A stretch of DNA of 64,000 bases. It comes from an uncultured Clostridia bacterium (lineage in GTDB: Bacteria > Bacillota > Clostridia > Oscillospirales > Ruminococcaceae). The stretch lies in the NCBI GenBank assembly GCA_947589215.1, contig CANQCL010000005.1, forward strand, positions 62,001-126,000, read 5' to 3'. A model generated the notes under the pieces. It had not been told where the DNA came from and did no database searches. It saw nothing but the letters and a program-made list of their open reading frames with translations. The first letter of the stretch is position 1. Each line of letters opens with the position of its first letter. Made by a program: the position numbers and the translations under genes. Shown piece after piece: positions 42,490 through 50,650 of this stretch.

Positions 42490-43083
42490 TTACACATTCC
42501 AAAGAATAGCTGTCCATTTGCCACAAAAATCACATTGTTCTAATTGGTAATGAGTATATTTCTCTGCTTGTAAAAGCTCATCCACCTTTTTTTGTGCCTT
42601 TGCAACAGTTGCATACCATCCTATTGTATTATCATTGCAAGAATGATGTGTTCCACCTTCATCACACCAATAACCTGTTGATTTATCTGTTTTTTTCTTT
42701 ATTGTAAAACTTTTCTTTTTAGACCATTTACCATATTTTTTTGTTCCACTAATCTTTTTGTATGCCCGAACTTTTATATAATATATTTTATTATCATCTA
42801 ATTTTATATTTAATTTAGATGATTTCTTACTAAATGTTTTTGTAAAAGGTTTATCAAATTTCTTACTTGTTGAAATCTTTATCTGATAACCTTTAGCTTT
42901 TTTTACTTTTTTCCATTTAATTGCTGCTTTATTTGATTTAACTGTAATTTTAACATTAGTTACTTTTGCTATATTATTAGAATTTGCTCCATAGGCAACA
43001 GGATTCGTAACTGACATAGCAATGATTGATATAATTGCAATTAAAGGTAACAAAATTTTTTTACATAAATTATTAACTATCAT
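42490..43083 (-). CDS. Secreted protein: Fn3-like domain plus unrecognised Cys/His-rich domain (copy 2)
   Basis: 197 residues with the same plan as its downstream neighbour: signal peptide (LLPLIAIISIIAMSVTNPVA), Fn3-like domain (VTNVKITVKSNKAAIKWKKV, YYIKVRAYKKISGTKKYGKW) and the C-terminal domain TGYWCDEGGTHHSCNDNTIG ... YQLEQCDFCGKWTAILW. The linker KWSKKKSFTIKKKTDK and the Cys/His domain are nearly identical between copies, while the rest of the Fn3 part has drifted, so the C-terminal domain is under selection or was gene-converted. 24 bp separate the two genes. Confidence 0.75.
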   Translation of the reverse strand: MIVNNLCKKILLPLIAIISIIAMSVTNPVAYGANSNNIAKVTNVKITVKSNKAAIKWKKVKKAKGYQIKISTSKKFDKPFTKTFSKKSSKLNIKLDDNKIYYIKVRAYKKISGTKKYGKWSKKKSFTIKKKTDKSTGYWCDEGGTHHSCNDNTIGWYATVAKAQKKVDELLQAEKYTHYQLEQCDFCGKWTAILWNV

Positions 43084-43194
43084 AGTTTTTAATTGCCCTT
43101 CAAATTAATAAACTCGGTTTCCTGTTTTTTCTATTATATACCAAGTGTCGTTGTTTGTCAAATTTTCTATTTCTTTCAACATTCATTGAAAAGA

Positions 43195-43284
43195 AAAAGA
43201 CACATAGATTTTTACTCCCATGTGCCTTATTTTTTCAAATATTTGGTTAGTGATAGTTCGAGTCCTTACAGTTCCGTAAATTCA
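43195..43284. repeat. R repeat copy 3
   Basis: AAAAAGACACATAGATTTTT, CCATGTGCCTTATTTTTT, GGTTAGTGATAGTTCGAGTC and AGTTCCGTAAATTC. Third full copy in 5 kb. Confidence 0.7.
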
Positions 43285-43331
43285 GCAAAATGCATCTATA
43301 AAAAACTATTCATTTTTATTGCTTTTTTAAC

Positions 43332-43371
43332 GCGAGAAAGCTCCGAAAAATCGGGGCCTTCTCGCTAAAAA
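43332..43371. terminator. 15-bp hairpin
   Basis: GCGAGAAAGCTCCGA (43332-43346) / TCGGGGCCTTCTCGC (43351-43365), nearly perfect. It ends the repeat cluster that follows the tRNA; the CGCGAGA motif also occurs in each repeat unit. Confidence 0.6.
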
Positions 43372-43402
43372 TCTTTTTACTAACTTAAAAGGGCTAACAA
43401 AA

Positions 43403-43484
43403 AAGTTGCACCACTAACGCGAGATATAAAAAATTCACGTTCCACAAAATGTGAAACGCGAACAGGCTCCGGCGGCTCGCCGGT
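43403..43484 (-). repeat. tRNA-linked repeat, unit A1
   Basis: 82 nt, 80/82 identical to 43601-43682. On the minus strand: CCGGCG-AGC-CGCCGG hairpin, then GTTCGCGTTTCACA / TGTGGAACGTGAAT stem followed by T5, then CTCGCGTTAG. The second stem is terminator-like. Confidence 0.85.
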
Positions 43485-43499
43485 ATAAATACCTAGTAA

Positions 43500-43598
43500 A
43501 AAAGATGTAACTGCTAACGCGAGATATAAACAAAAAATCCACACACTTACGAATGCGCGGACTGGATGCAACGTTACCGTTACTGTAAATACTAAGCA
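43500..43598 (-). repeat. tRNA-linked repeat, unit B
   Basis: Same frame (CTAACGCGAGATATAAA on the plus strand) but different hairpins: AACGGTAACGTT, then CCAGTCCGCG ... GTGTGTGGATTTTTTG. Homologous to 19051-19128. Confidence 0.8.
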
Positions 43599-43600
43599 AA

Positions 43601-43682
43601 AAGATGCACCACTAACGCGAGATATAAAAAATTCACGTTCCACAAAGTGTGAAACGCGAACAGGCTCCGGCGGCTCGCCGGT
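43601..43682 (-). repeat. tRNA-linked repeat, unit A2
   Basis: Second copy of unit A, directly abutting the CCA end of tRNA-Leu (shared base 43682). Its T-run stem probably terminates the tRNA transcript. Confidence 0.85.
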
Positions 43683-43766
43683 GGTGCGGATGAAGTGACT
43701 TGAACACTCACGAGTTGCCCCACTAGATCCTAAGTCTAGCGCGTCTGCCAATTCCGCCACATCCGC
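43682..43766 (-). tRNA. tRNA-Leu (TAG anticodon)
   Basis: 85 nt including encoded CCA. Acceptor stem GCGGATG / CATCCGC; D-arm GGAATTGGCAGACGCG; anticodon stem CTAGA / TCTAG with loop CTTAGGA, so anticodon TAG; long variable arm; T-arm GTTCAAGTC; discriminator A. Reads CUA and other CUN leucine codons. Confidence 0.96.
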
Positions 43767-43796
43767 ATAATTAAGTTTTTTCTTAATAACTTAATT

Positions 43797-43825
43797 ATTT
43801 TATCACAAATATACATACTTGTCAA
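43797..43825 (-). promoter_or_regulatory. tRNA-Leu promoter
   Basis: Minus strand TTGACA (43820-43825), 17 nt, TAAAAT (43797-43802). Confidence 0.7.
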
Positions 43826-43977
43826 TACTTTTTGATTAATTCCTTGATTTAAAGATGATAATAAATAACTACAAGTTTAATAAATGATTTGTACTTCCTT
43901 ATGTTATTAAAAAATTTCTATAATATAAAAGTATTTATGTCATAAATATTAAATTATTAACAGATTCATTTCACCCC

Positions 43978-44007
43978 TTGACAAAAACGGTCAAAAAATG
44001 TTATTCT
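43978..44007 (+). promoter_or_regulatory. lysA promoter
   Basis: TTGACA (43978-43983), 18 nt, TATTCT (44002-44007), 56 bp before the start codon. Confidence 0.5.
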
Positions 44008-44063
44008 ATCTATATATTTTATTCTGATAAAGTGATGAAATTATAATATTAAGAGGTGTATAG

Positions 44064-45317
44064 ATGAAAAAACCGTTTGTTACTAAGCAGAAAATTGAGG
44101 AGATAGTTAAAACTTATCCAACTCCTTTTCATATATATGACGAAAAGGGTATTAGAGAGAATGCAAGACGTCTGAACAAGGCGTTTTCGTGGAACAAAGG
44201 GTATAAGGAGTATTTTGCAGTAAAGGCGACCCCGACTCCGGGAATATTAAAGATACTAAAGGAGGAGGGCTGCGGAGTTGATTGTTCATCGCTTACCGAG
44301 CTTATGATGAGTGAGGCTTGCGGTTTTACAGGCTCTGATATAATGTTTTCGTCTAACGTAACTCCTGATGAGGATTTTCTTTTGGCAAGAAAATTAAATG
44401 CGAATATCAATCTTGATGATTTTACTCATATAGATGTTTTGGACAAGCTTTGCGGAATCCCTAAAACGATATGTTGCCGATATAATCCTGGCGGAAAGTT
44501 TGCTATAGCAAATCAGATAATGGATAATCCGGGCGACGCTAAGTACGGAATGACAAAGGAGCAGATGATAGAGGCATATAAAATTCTTATGCAAAAGGGT
44601 GCAGAGGAGTTTGGAATACATTCTTTTCTGGCATCTAATACAATCTCGAATGAGTATTACCCTGAGCTTGCAAGAATTTTGTTTGAGCTTGCGGTTGAAC
44701 TTAATGAGAAGACAGGAGCAAAAATCAAGTTTATAAATCTCTCAGGAGGAATAGGCGTTCCTTACCGTCCTAACGAGCCTGAGAATGATATTGAGGTTAT
44801 AGGCGAAGGCGTGAGAAAAGCCTATGAGGAGGTACTAGTTCCTGCCGGAATGGGCGATGTTGCGATTTACACAGAGCTTGGCAGATTTATGTTAGCGCCA
44901 TACGGACATCTTATTGCAAAGGCTGTTCGTGAAAAGAATATTTACAAAAACTATATCGGTCTTGACGCTTGCGCTGCAAACCTTATGCGTCCTGCGATAT
45001 ACGGGGCATATCATCACATTACAGTCTTAGGTAAGGAAAATGAGCCTTGCGAATATAAGTACGACATAACAGGCGGTCTTTGTGAAAATAACGATAAGTT
45101 TGCAGTTGACAGAATGCTGCCGAAAATAGATTTAGGAGATTACATTTGTATTCACGACACAGGAGCGCACGGCTTTTCGATGGGTTATAATTACAACGGA
45201 AAGCTGCGTTCGGCTGAGATACTTTTAAAAGAGGACGGAAGTACAGAGCTTTTAAGGCGTGCAGAAACGCCTGATGATTATTTTGCGACGTTTGATTTCA
45301 CACATATTTTTGATTAA
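44064..45317 (+). CDS. lysA: Diaminopimelate decarboxylase
   Basis: 417 residues. PLP-dependent fold III decarboxylase: Lys Schiff base in EYFAVKATPTPG, FSSNVTPDEDFLLA, glycine loop INLSGGIGVPYRP, YTELGRFMLAPYGH and C-terminal Cys motif GGLCENNDKFAVDR, with Tyr in GFSMGYNYNGK. It converts meso-diaminopimelate to lysine and CO2, the last step of lysine synthesis. Single gene with own promoter and terminator. The related carboxynorspermidine enzymes are shorter and less likely. Confidence 0.9.
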   Translation: MKKPFVTKQKIEEIVKTYPTPFHIYDEKGIRENARRLNKAFSWNKGYKEYFAVKATPTPGILKILKEEGCGVDCSSLTELMMSEACGFTGSDIMFSSNVTPDEDFLLARKLNANINLDDFTHIDVLDKLCGIPKTICCRYNPGGKFAIANQIMDNPGDAKYGMTKEQMIEAYKILMQKGAEEFGIHSFLASNTISNEYYPELARILFELAVELNEKTGAKIKFINLSGGIGVPYRPNEPENDIEVIGEGVRKAYEEVLVPAGMGDVAIYTELGRFMLAPYGHLIAKAVREKNIYKNYIGLDACAANLMRPAIYGAYHHITVLGKENEPCEYKYDITGGLCENNDKFAVDRMLPKIDLGDYICIHDTGAHGFSMGYNYNGKLRSAEILLKEDGSTELLRRAETPDDYFATFDFTHIFD

Positions 45318-45332
45318 AAAAAGAATAGAAAT

Positions 45333-45363
45333 AAAAGGGTGACTAAATTTATGTTACCCTTTT
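45333..45363 (+). terminator. lysA terminator
   Basis: AAAAGGGT (45333-45340) / ACCCTTTT (45356-45363), followed by AATTATTT. Confidence 0.65.
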
Positions 45364-45449
45364 AATTATTTAAAGTTCTTGACCTTTTTAAAATATATAT
45401 GATAAAATTTATTAAAAGTAGTTATCTGAATAGGAGAAATGATATTGAA

Positions 45450-47180
45450 ATGAAATTGGCGAAATACTTAAAGCCGTATTGGCTTTTTACTCTGCTTACG
45501 CCTTTGTCTATGGTAGGTGAGGTATTAGTCGATCTATCTCAACCGAGACTAATGGCGAAGATAGTTGACGAGGGCGTTGTAGGCGGCAATATGGAGCTTA
45601 TTATCCGTACGGGGATAATGATGCTGCTGTTGATATGCTTCGGCGGAATGTGCGGAGTTGGTTCGGCAGCGTTTTCTGGAATGGCGTCTCAGGGCTTTGC
45701 AAGAGATTTGCGCAACGATACATTTAAAAGAGTAATGGGTCTGTCTTTTGAGCAGACGGATAAGTTTACGACAGGCTCTTTGGTGACAAGACTGACTAAC
45801 GATATAACTCAGGTTCAGCAGTTTGTTGACTTTGCACTTAGAATGTTAGTGCGAGACAGTATTCTGTTTATCGGCGGTATTATAATGATGCTTTCTTTGG
45901 ACATTAATTTCGGTTTGGTATTGGTATGTGCCCTGCCTGTTGAAATGGTTTTGATTATGATACTAATTAAAAAGGCAAATCCGATTTACAGTATTGTTCA
46001 GAAAAAGCTTGATAAAGTAAACTCAGTTGTTCAGGAGAATGTTTCGGGAGCAAGAGTAGTAAAAGCGTTTGTCCGAGAGGAGCACGAATCGGAGAGATTT
46101 GACAGGGCGAATGTAGATCTTATGCAGACTAATTTGAAAGTTCAGAAGATAATGTCTGTTTTAAATCCTCTGCTTATGATAGTTATGAATCTTTCGGTTA
46201 TTGCTATTATATTAATAGGCGGCTTTCAGGTAGAAGCAGGAGAAATGAAGGTCGGACAGATAATGGCGGCGCTTACATATATAACTCAGATACTTATGGG
46301 AATAATGATGATAAGTATGATGTTCCAGTCAATATCAAGAGCGCACGCATCAGAAAAAAGAATATGCGAGGTGCTGTATACCGAGCCTGTTATAAAATCA
46401 GGAAGTTATGTTAGTGACAACAATCAGTTAGGAACAGTCAGCTTTAGAAATGTCAGCTTTAAATATCCGGGTACAAATGGAGAGCCTGTAATAAAAAATC
46501 TGTCGGTAGATATAAAGTCAGGAGAGAATTTTGCAATTTTAGGAGCGACCGGCTCCGGCAAATCTTCTCTAATAAATCTCATATCCAGATTTTACGACGC
46601 AGATGAGGGCGAGGTTCTTGTTGACGGGGTCAATGTTAAGGATTATGATATTGATTGCCTTAGAAAAAAGATTGGAATGGTACTTCAAAAAAGCGAGCTG
46701 TTCTCAGGCACTGTTTATGAAAACATAGCTTGGGGAGATAAAGACGCTTCAAAGGCTGATATAGAAAAAGCTGCGAAGATTGCTCAGGCTGATGAATTTG
46801 TATCGCTAATGCCCGCAGGTTATGACGGCTACATAGCAGAAAAGGGCGCATCGCTTTCAGGAGGTCAGAAACAGAGACTGTCTATAGCAAGGTCGATTTT
46901 GAAAAAGCCTGAAATATTGATATTCGACGACAGTACATCTGCACTTGATTTGGGTACTGAATCACGACTTCAAAGAGCTTTGGAGGAAAATCTAAAGGAT
47001 ATTACCGTTATAAAAATCGCACAGAGAATAGCGTCTGTTATGAACTGTGACAGAATTGCGGTATTAGAGCATGGAAGCCTTTGTGCAATAGGTACGCACG
47101 AAGAACTGTTGAGAACAAGCGAGGTATACAGAGATATTTACAATTCTCAAATGAAAAGCAGCGGGGAGGGGGATAACTAA
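45450..47180 (+). CDS. ABC exporter half-transporter, subunit with degenerate ATP site
   Basis: 576 residues. Six-helix membrane domain (~15-310) and ATPase domain (~330-570): Walker A LGATGSGKSSLINL, Q-loop VLQKSELFSG, signature LSGGQKQRLSIARS, Walker B ILIFDDSTSALD and H-loop position in IKIAQRIASV (Gln instead of His). The residue after Walker B Asp is Asp instead of Glu. Both changes are typical of the degenerate subunit of heterodimeric multidrug exporters (LmrCD, BmrCD, TM287/288). ATG 45450 follows AGGAG; upstream codons to 45399 are not family. Its stop overlaps the next start by one base. Confidence 0.92.
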   Translation: MKLAKYLKPYWLFTLLTPLSMVGEVLVDLSQPRLMAKIVDEGVVGGNMELIIRTGIMMLLLICFGGMCGVGSAAFSGMASQGFARDLRNDTFKRVMGLSFEQTDKFTTGSLVTRLTNDITQVQQFVDFALRMLVRDSILFIGGIIMMLSLDINFGLVLVCALPVEMVLIMILIKKANPIYSIVQKKLDKVNSVVQENVSGARVVKAFVREEHESERFDRANVDLMQTNLKVQKIMSVLNPLLMIVMNLSVIAIILIGGFQVEAGEMKVGQIMAALTYITQILMGIMMISMMFQSISRAHASEKRICEVLYTEPVIKSGSYVSDNNQLGTVSFRNVSFKYPGTNGEPVIKNLSVDIKSGENFAILGATGSGKSSLINLISRFYDADEGEVLVDGVNVKDYDIDCLRKKIGMVLQKSELFSGTVYENIAWGDKDASKADIEKAAKIAQADEFVSLMPAGYDGYIAEKGASLSGGQKQRLSIARSILKKPEILIFDDSTSALDLGTESRLQRALEENLKDITVIKIAQRIASVMNCDRIAVLEHGSLCAIGTHEELLRTSEVYRDIYNSQMKSSGEGDN

Positions 47181-49018
47181 TGGCACAACAGCAAAAAAGA
47201 CCGGCAGCTGTAAATAATCCTCCAAGACCGCTCGGTAAAGGTCCCAGAGGCCCTGTTCTAGTTCACGAAAAGCCAAAGGACGTTTTAGGAACTCTAAAGC
47301 GTATACTCTCTTATATGGGAAGAAGTAAGTATATTTTCTTTATACTTTTAGCAGTAATGCTTGCTATTACTGTTCTTAACTTGGCGGCACCGTCACTTCA
47401 GCAAAAGGCAATAGACACTATAAGCGGTGTGGACTATAAAAACTTAGTTAAATACTTGATTATTCTAGGTTTAGTTTATGTTCTTACCTCTGTGATAACT
47501 TATTTTCAGGGTTGGTTTTCGGCAAAACTTTCTCAAACAACAGTCAAAATTATGAGAACCGACCTGTTCAGAAAGATAGTAACTCTGCCGATAAGATATA
47601 TAGACACTCATAATCACGGCGATTTGATGAGCAGAATGACAAACGATGTTGAAAACATATCAAACTGTATTTCACAGTCGATAGGTTCGCTGTTTTCAGG
47701 TGTGCTGACGATTATCGGATCGCTTGTTATTATGCTTTACTATTCGCCTGTGCTTACATTGATAAGCGTTTCTACAATTATTCTGACTGTTCTGTTTACG
47801 TCGGTTATGACAAAATTTATGCGTAAGTATTTTACCCGTCAGCAAATTTTGCTGGGCAAGCTGGACGGTCACATAGAAGAAATGGTTGTAGGCTATAAAA
47901 CGGTCGTGTCGTATTCTAAGGAAAAGGACGCAATAGACAAGTTTAACAAAATGAGCGACAGTCTTAGAAAGACAGGAGTTAAGGCGCAGATATGCGGCGG
48001 CTCTATGGGACCGCTTATGAATATTGTTTCAAATGTGGGGTTTGTTCTTATAGCAGGCTTTGGAGGATATTTTGCACTAAAGAAAATTATCTCAATCGGC
48101 ACTATTCAGGCATTTATTCTCTATTCAAAGCAGTTTTCAAGACCAATTAATGAAATTGCAAACCAATATGCTCAGATACAAACGGCTGTTGCAGGCGGTG
48201 AAAGAATTTTTGCCGTTATGGATGAAGAGTCCGAAAAGGACGATAATTCAAATGACAGAGAGTTTATTTTGGACAATGTTTCGGGTAATATCAGCTTTAA
48301 AAATATAAACTTCAGCTATGTACAAGATAAGCCTGTTTTAAAGGGATTTAATCTTGAAATTAAAAGCGGTCAGAAGATAGCTATTGTCGGGGCGACAGGC
48401 TCGGGCAAAACTACTGTTGTAAATCTGCTTACAAGGTTTTACGATATTGATTCGGGCGAGATAGAGATAGACGGTGTAAACATAAAAGATATTTCTAAAA
48501 ATAAGCTCCGTGAGACTATAGGAATCGTTTTGCAGGACACGGTTTTGTTCTCTGATACAATACGCTCAAATATCGCTTATGCAAAGCCTCAGGCTGAATT
48601 GTCGGAGATTGAAAGTGCGGCGAAAACTGCAAATGCAGACAGGTTTATAAAAAGGCTTCCCGATGGGTACGAAACTGTTTTATCAGAAAGCGGTTCAAAT
48701 CTCTCGCAGGGGCAGAGACAGCTTTTGGCTATTGCTCGTGCAGTTCTTGCCGACCCTAAAATTTTGATTTTAGATGAGGCTACGTCCTCCGTCGACACGA
48801 GAACCGAGATGAACATACAATCGGCGATGGTTGCGCTTATGAAAAACCGCACAAGCCTTATTATTGCGCATAGGCTCTCTACCATAATAGACGCAGATAA
48901 GATCATAGTTATAGACGACGGCAGGGTAGTCGAGCAGGGAAATCACGAGGAGCTTCTTGAGCAAAAGGGCTGTTATTACAATTTATATCAAAATCAGTTT
49001 GCGGGTATTGCTACATAA
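47180..49018 (+). CDS. ABC exporter half-transporter, catalytically competent subunit
   Basis: 612 residues. A ~35-residue polar N-terminal extension (QQQKRPAAVNNPPRPLGKGP) precedes six helices (~45-340) and an ATPase domain with Walker A VGATGSGKTTVVNL, Q-loop VLQDTVLFSD, signature LSQGQRQLLAIARA, Walker B ILILDEATSSVDT (Glu present) and H-loop IIAHRLSTI. This subunit pairs with the preceding one to form one exporter; likely substrates are drugs, peptides or lipids. A terminator follows. Confidence 0.93.
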   Translation: MAQQQKRPAAVNNPPRPLGKGPRGPVLVHEKPKDVLGTLKRILSYMGRSKYIFFILLAVMLAITVLNLAAPSLQQKAIDTISGVDYKNLVKYLIILGLVYVLTSVITYFQGWFSAKLSQTTVKIMRTDLFRKIVTLPIRYIDTHNHGDLMSRMTNDVENISNCISQSIGSLFSGVLTIIGSLVIMLYYSPVLTLISVSTIILTVLFTSVMTKFMRKYFTRQQILLGKLDGHIEEMVVGYKTVVSYSKEKDAIDKFNKMSDSLRKTGVKAQICGGSMGPLMNIVSNVGFVLIAGFGGYFALKKIISIGTIQAFILYSKQFSRPINEIANQYAQIQTAVAGGERIFAVMDEESEKDDNSNDREFILDNVSGNISFKNINFSYVQDKPVLKGFNLEIKSGQKIAIVGATGSGKTTVVNLLTRFYDIDSGEIEIDGVNIKDISKNKLRETIGIVLQDTVLFSDTIRSNIAYAKPQAELSEIESAAKTANADRFIKRLPDGYETVLSESGSNLSQGQRQLLAIARAVLADPKILILDEATSSVDTRTEMNIQSAMVALMKNRTSLIIAHRLSTIIDADKIIVIDDGRVVEQGNHEELLEQKGCYYNLYQNQFAGIAT

Positions 49019-49022
49019 TAAA

Positions 49023-49066
49023 AGCCGTCCAGGCTTATCATTTAGATAAGATGGGCGGCTGTTTTA
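49023..49066. terminator. Terminator between ABC and MATE genes
   Basis: AGCCGTCC (49023-49030) / GGGCGGCT (49053-49060) with an inner TTATC/GATAA stem, then GTTTT; convergent genes on both sides. Confidence 0.75.
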
Positions 49067-49086
49067 TTATGTTTTAATATCTACTT

Positions 49087-50463
49087 CTAGAAGCTTTTTA
49101 ATTTTTTATTTATTCTTATTAGCAGCAGGATTGAAATGACAGCAGATAGTATCTCCGCTATCAGAAAAGCAGTCCATACAATCCAAGACAAATCAGGATT
49201 GCCTTTTACTGTCTTAGCAAAAAGCCAAGCAACAGGAAGCACAAAAATTATCTGTCTGCAAACGGATACTATAAGCGATTCAATTCCACCGTTAAGAGCT
49301 TGAAAAATCCCTTGAAACGCTATGTTTGCTCCCGCAAAGATAAAGCTTATCGAAATAACCCTCATTGCACTTATGCAAAGAGACTGAGTGTTGCCCGACA
49401 GACCGAATATTTCTGAAAACGGAACCGCAAATATTTCTACAACAGCAGTTCCTGCAAGCATAATAATCAGCGTATAAAGCAATCCGAATTTGATTCCGTC
49501 ATATATACGGGATTTATTTTTCATCCCGTGACTGAACGAAATTATAGGAGTAATTGCGTCACGGAGACCAAAAGCGGCAAACAGAATAAATTGCTGTATC
49601 TTATAGTACAGTCCGTAAGCCGTAACCATAGCCTCGCTAATTGTTCCTAAAATGATGTTGAGTCCGTATGTCATAACCGACATAAGAGCCTGTGCAATAA
49701 TAGCAGGCAGACCTATGGCATATATCTGTCTGATAATTTTAGCGGACGGACTTATATATTTTAAGCTGTTTGAAATATCCTTGTTCACTTTTATATGGAA
49801 TAAAAGTGCAAGTAAGAATGAAACGCACTGTCCGATTACAGTGGCGTATGCAGCACCTTTTACTCCCATTTCAGGCAGACCTATAAGTCCGTAAATTAAA
49901 ATAGGATCTAGTATGATATTTGTAATTGCTCCTGAAATCTGTGCAATTGTGGAATAAAGAGAGTGTCCTGTGGCTTGAAGGAGTTTTTCGTATATTGAAA
50001 AGAAAACAATGCCAAAAGAAATTACACAGCAAATACGTAAATAGTCAGCTGCCATATTGAAAATCAATGTGTTTGCTGTCTGCGTTGAGATGTAAAGCGG
50101 AACTCCAAAGATGCCGAACATAAGAAAAATAATAAAGATTATTATTGCACAGAATATTGCGTTACCTGCAGTTTTGCTGGCCTTTTCTTTGTTCCCTTCG
50201 CCCAGACTTTTTGAAAGCAGGGCGTTTGCACCAACTCCTGTTCCTATACTTATAGCTACCATAAGCATCTGCAATGGAAAGGATAATGTAAGGGCATTTA
50301 GTGCCGATTCTCCGTTTGACGGCATATTTGACACGAATGCACTATCAACAATATTGTATACCGCCTGAAGAATCATTGAAAGTATCATTGGTATTCCCAT
50401 TTTGAGCATAAGCTTAGGTACGGGAACAGTACCCATTATGTTTTTGGTTTCAGAATTGTCCAT
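49087..50463 (-). CDS. MATE-family multidrug/sodium antiporter
   Basis: 458 residues with twelve hydrophobic segments in two repeats. N-terminal pattern MGIPMILSMILQAVYNIVDS, then FPLQMLMVAISIGTGVGANA and a second-half counterpart near ~235-290 (IIRQIYAIGLPAIIAQALMS) are typical of the NorM/DinF-related clade in Clostridia. It exports cationic drugs or metabolites using Na+ or H+. A strong hairpin lies 37-80 bp upstream. Confidence 0.93.
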   Translation of the reverse strand: MDNSETKNIMGTVPVPKLMLKMGIPMILSMILQAVYNIVDSAFVSNMPSNGESALNALTLSFPLQMLMVAISIGTGVGANALLSKSLGEGNKEKASKTAGNAIFCAIIIFIIFLMFGIFGVPLYISTQTANTLIFNMAADYLRICCVISFGIVFFSIYEKLLQATGHSLYSTIAQISGAITNIILDPILIYGLIGLPEMGVKGAAYATVIGQCVSFLLALLFHIKVNKDISNSLKYISPSAKIIRQIYAIGLPAIIAQALMSVMTYGLNIILGTISEAMVTAYGLYYKIQQFILFAAFGLRDAITPIISFSHGMKNKSRIYDGIKFGLLYTLIIMLAGTAVVEIFAVPFSEIFGLSGNTQSLCISAMRVISISFIFAGANIAFQGIFQALNGGIESLIVSVCRQIIFVLPVAWLFAKTVKGNPDLSWIVWTAFLIAEILSAVISILLLIRINKKLKSF

Positions 50464-50499
50464 AAATTTGTCTCCTTAATTATTCTTGCAAAAAAATAA

Positions 50500-50543
50500 C
50501 GGGTAATGTTAATCAACTGGATTTACATGATTAACATTACTCG
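50500..50543 (-). terminator. Hairpin between FkbM and MATE genes
   Basis: CGGGTAATGTTAATCA (50500-50515) / TGATTAACATTACTCG (50528-50543), 16 bp with one G-U; on the minus strand it is followed by TTATTTTTTT. It is a terminator for the FkbM gene or an attenuator for the MATE gene. Confidence 0.75.
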
Positions 50544-50650
50544 TTGTCTGATTGCTTATTAAATTCAACAATTAATATTTTAACATATTGAAGCTTGATC
50601 TTCAATAGTTAAAATTCACAAAAAATAACTGCCTAATATACATTTTTAAT

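Noticed and set aside
43403..43682. CRISPR array
   Set aside because: Only two A units and one B unit of 80-100 nt with internal hairpins; no 25-36-nt repeats with regular spacers and no cas genes anywhere in the window.
43380..43760. 126-residue minus-strand ORF beginning MAELADALDLGSSG
   Set aside because: It is a translation of tRNA-Leu and the A/B repeats; this N-terminus is a known artefact of tRNA genes.
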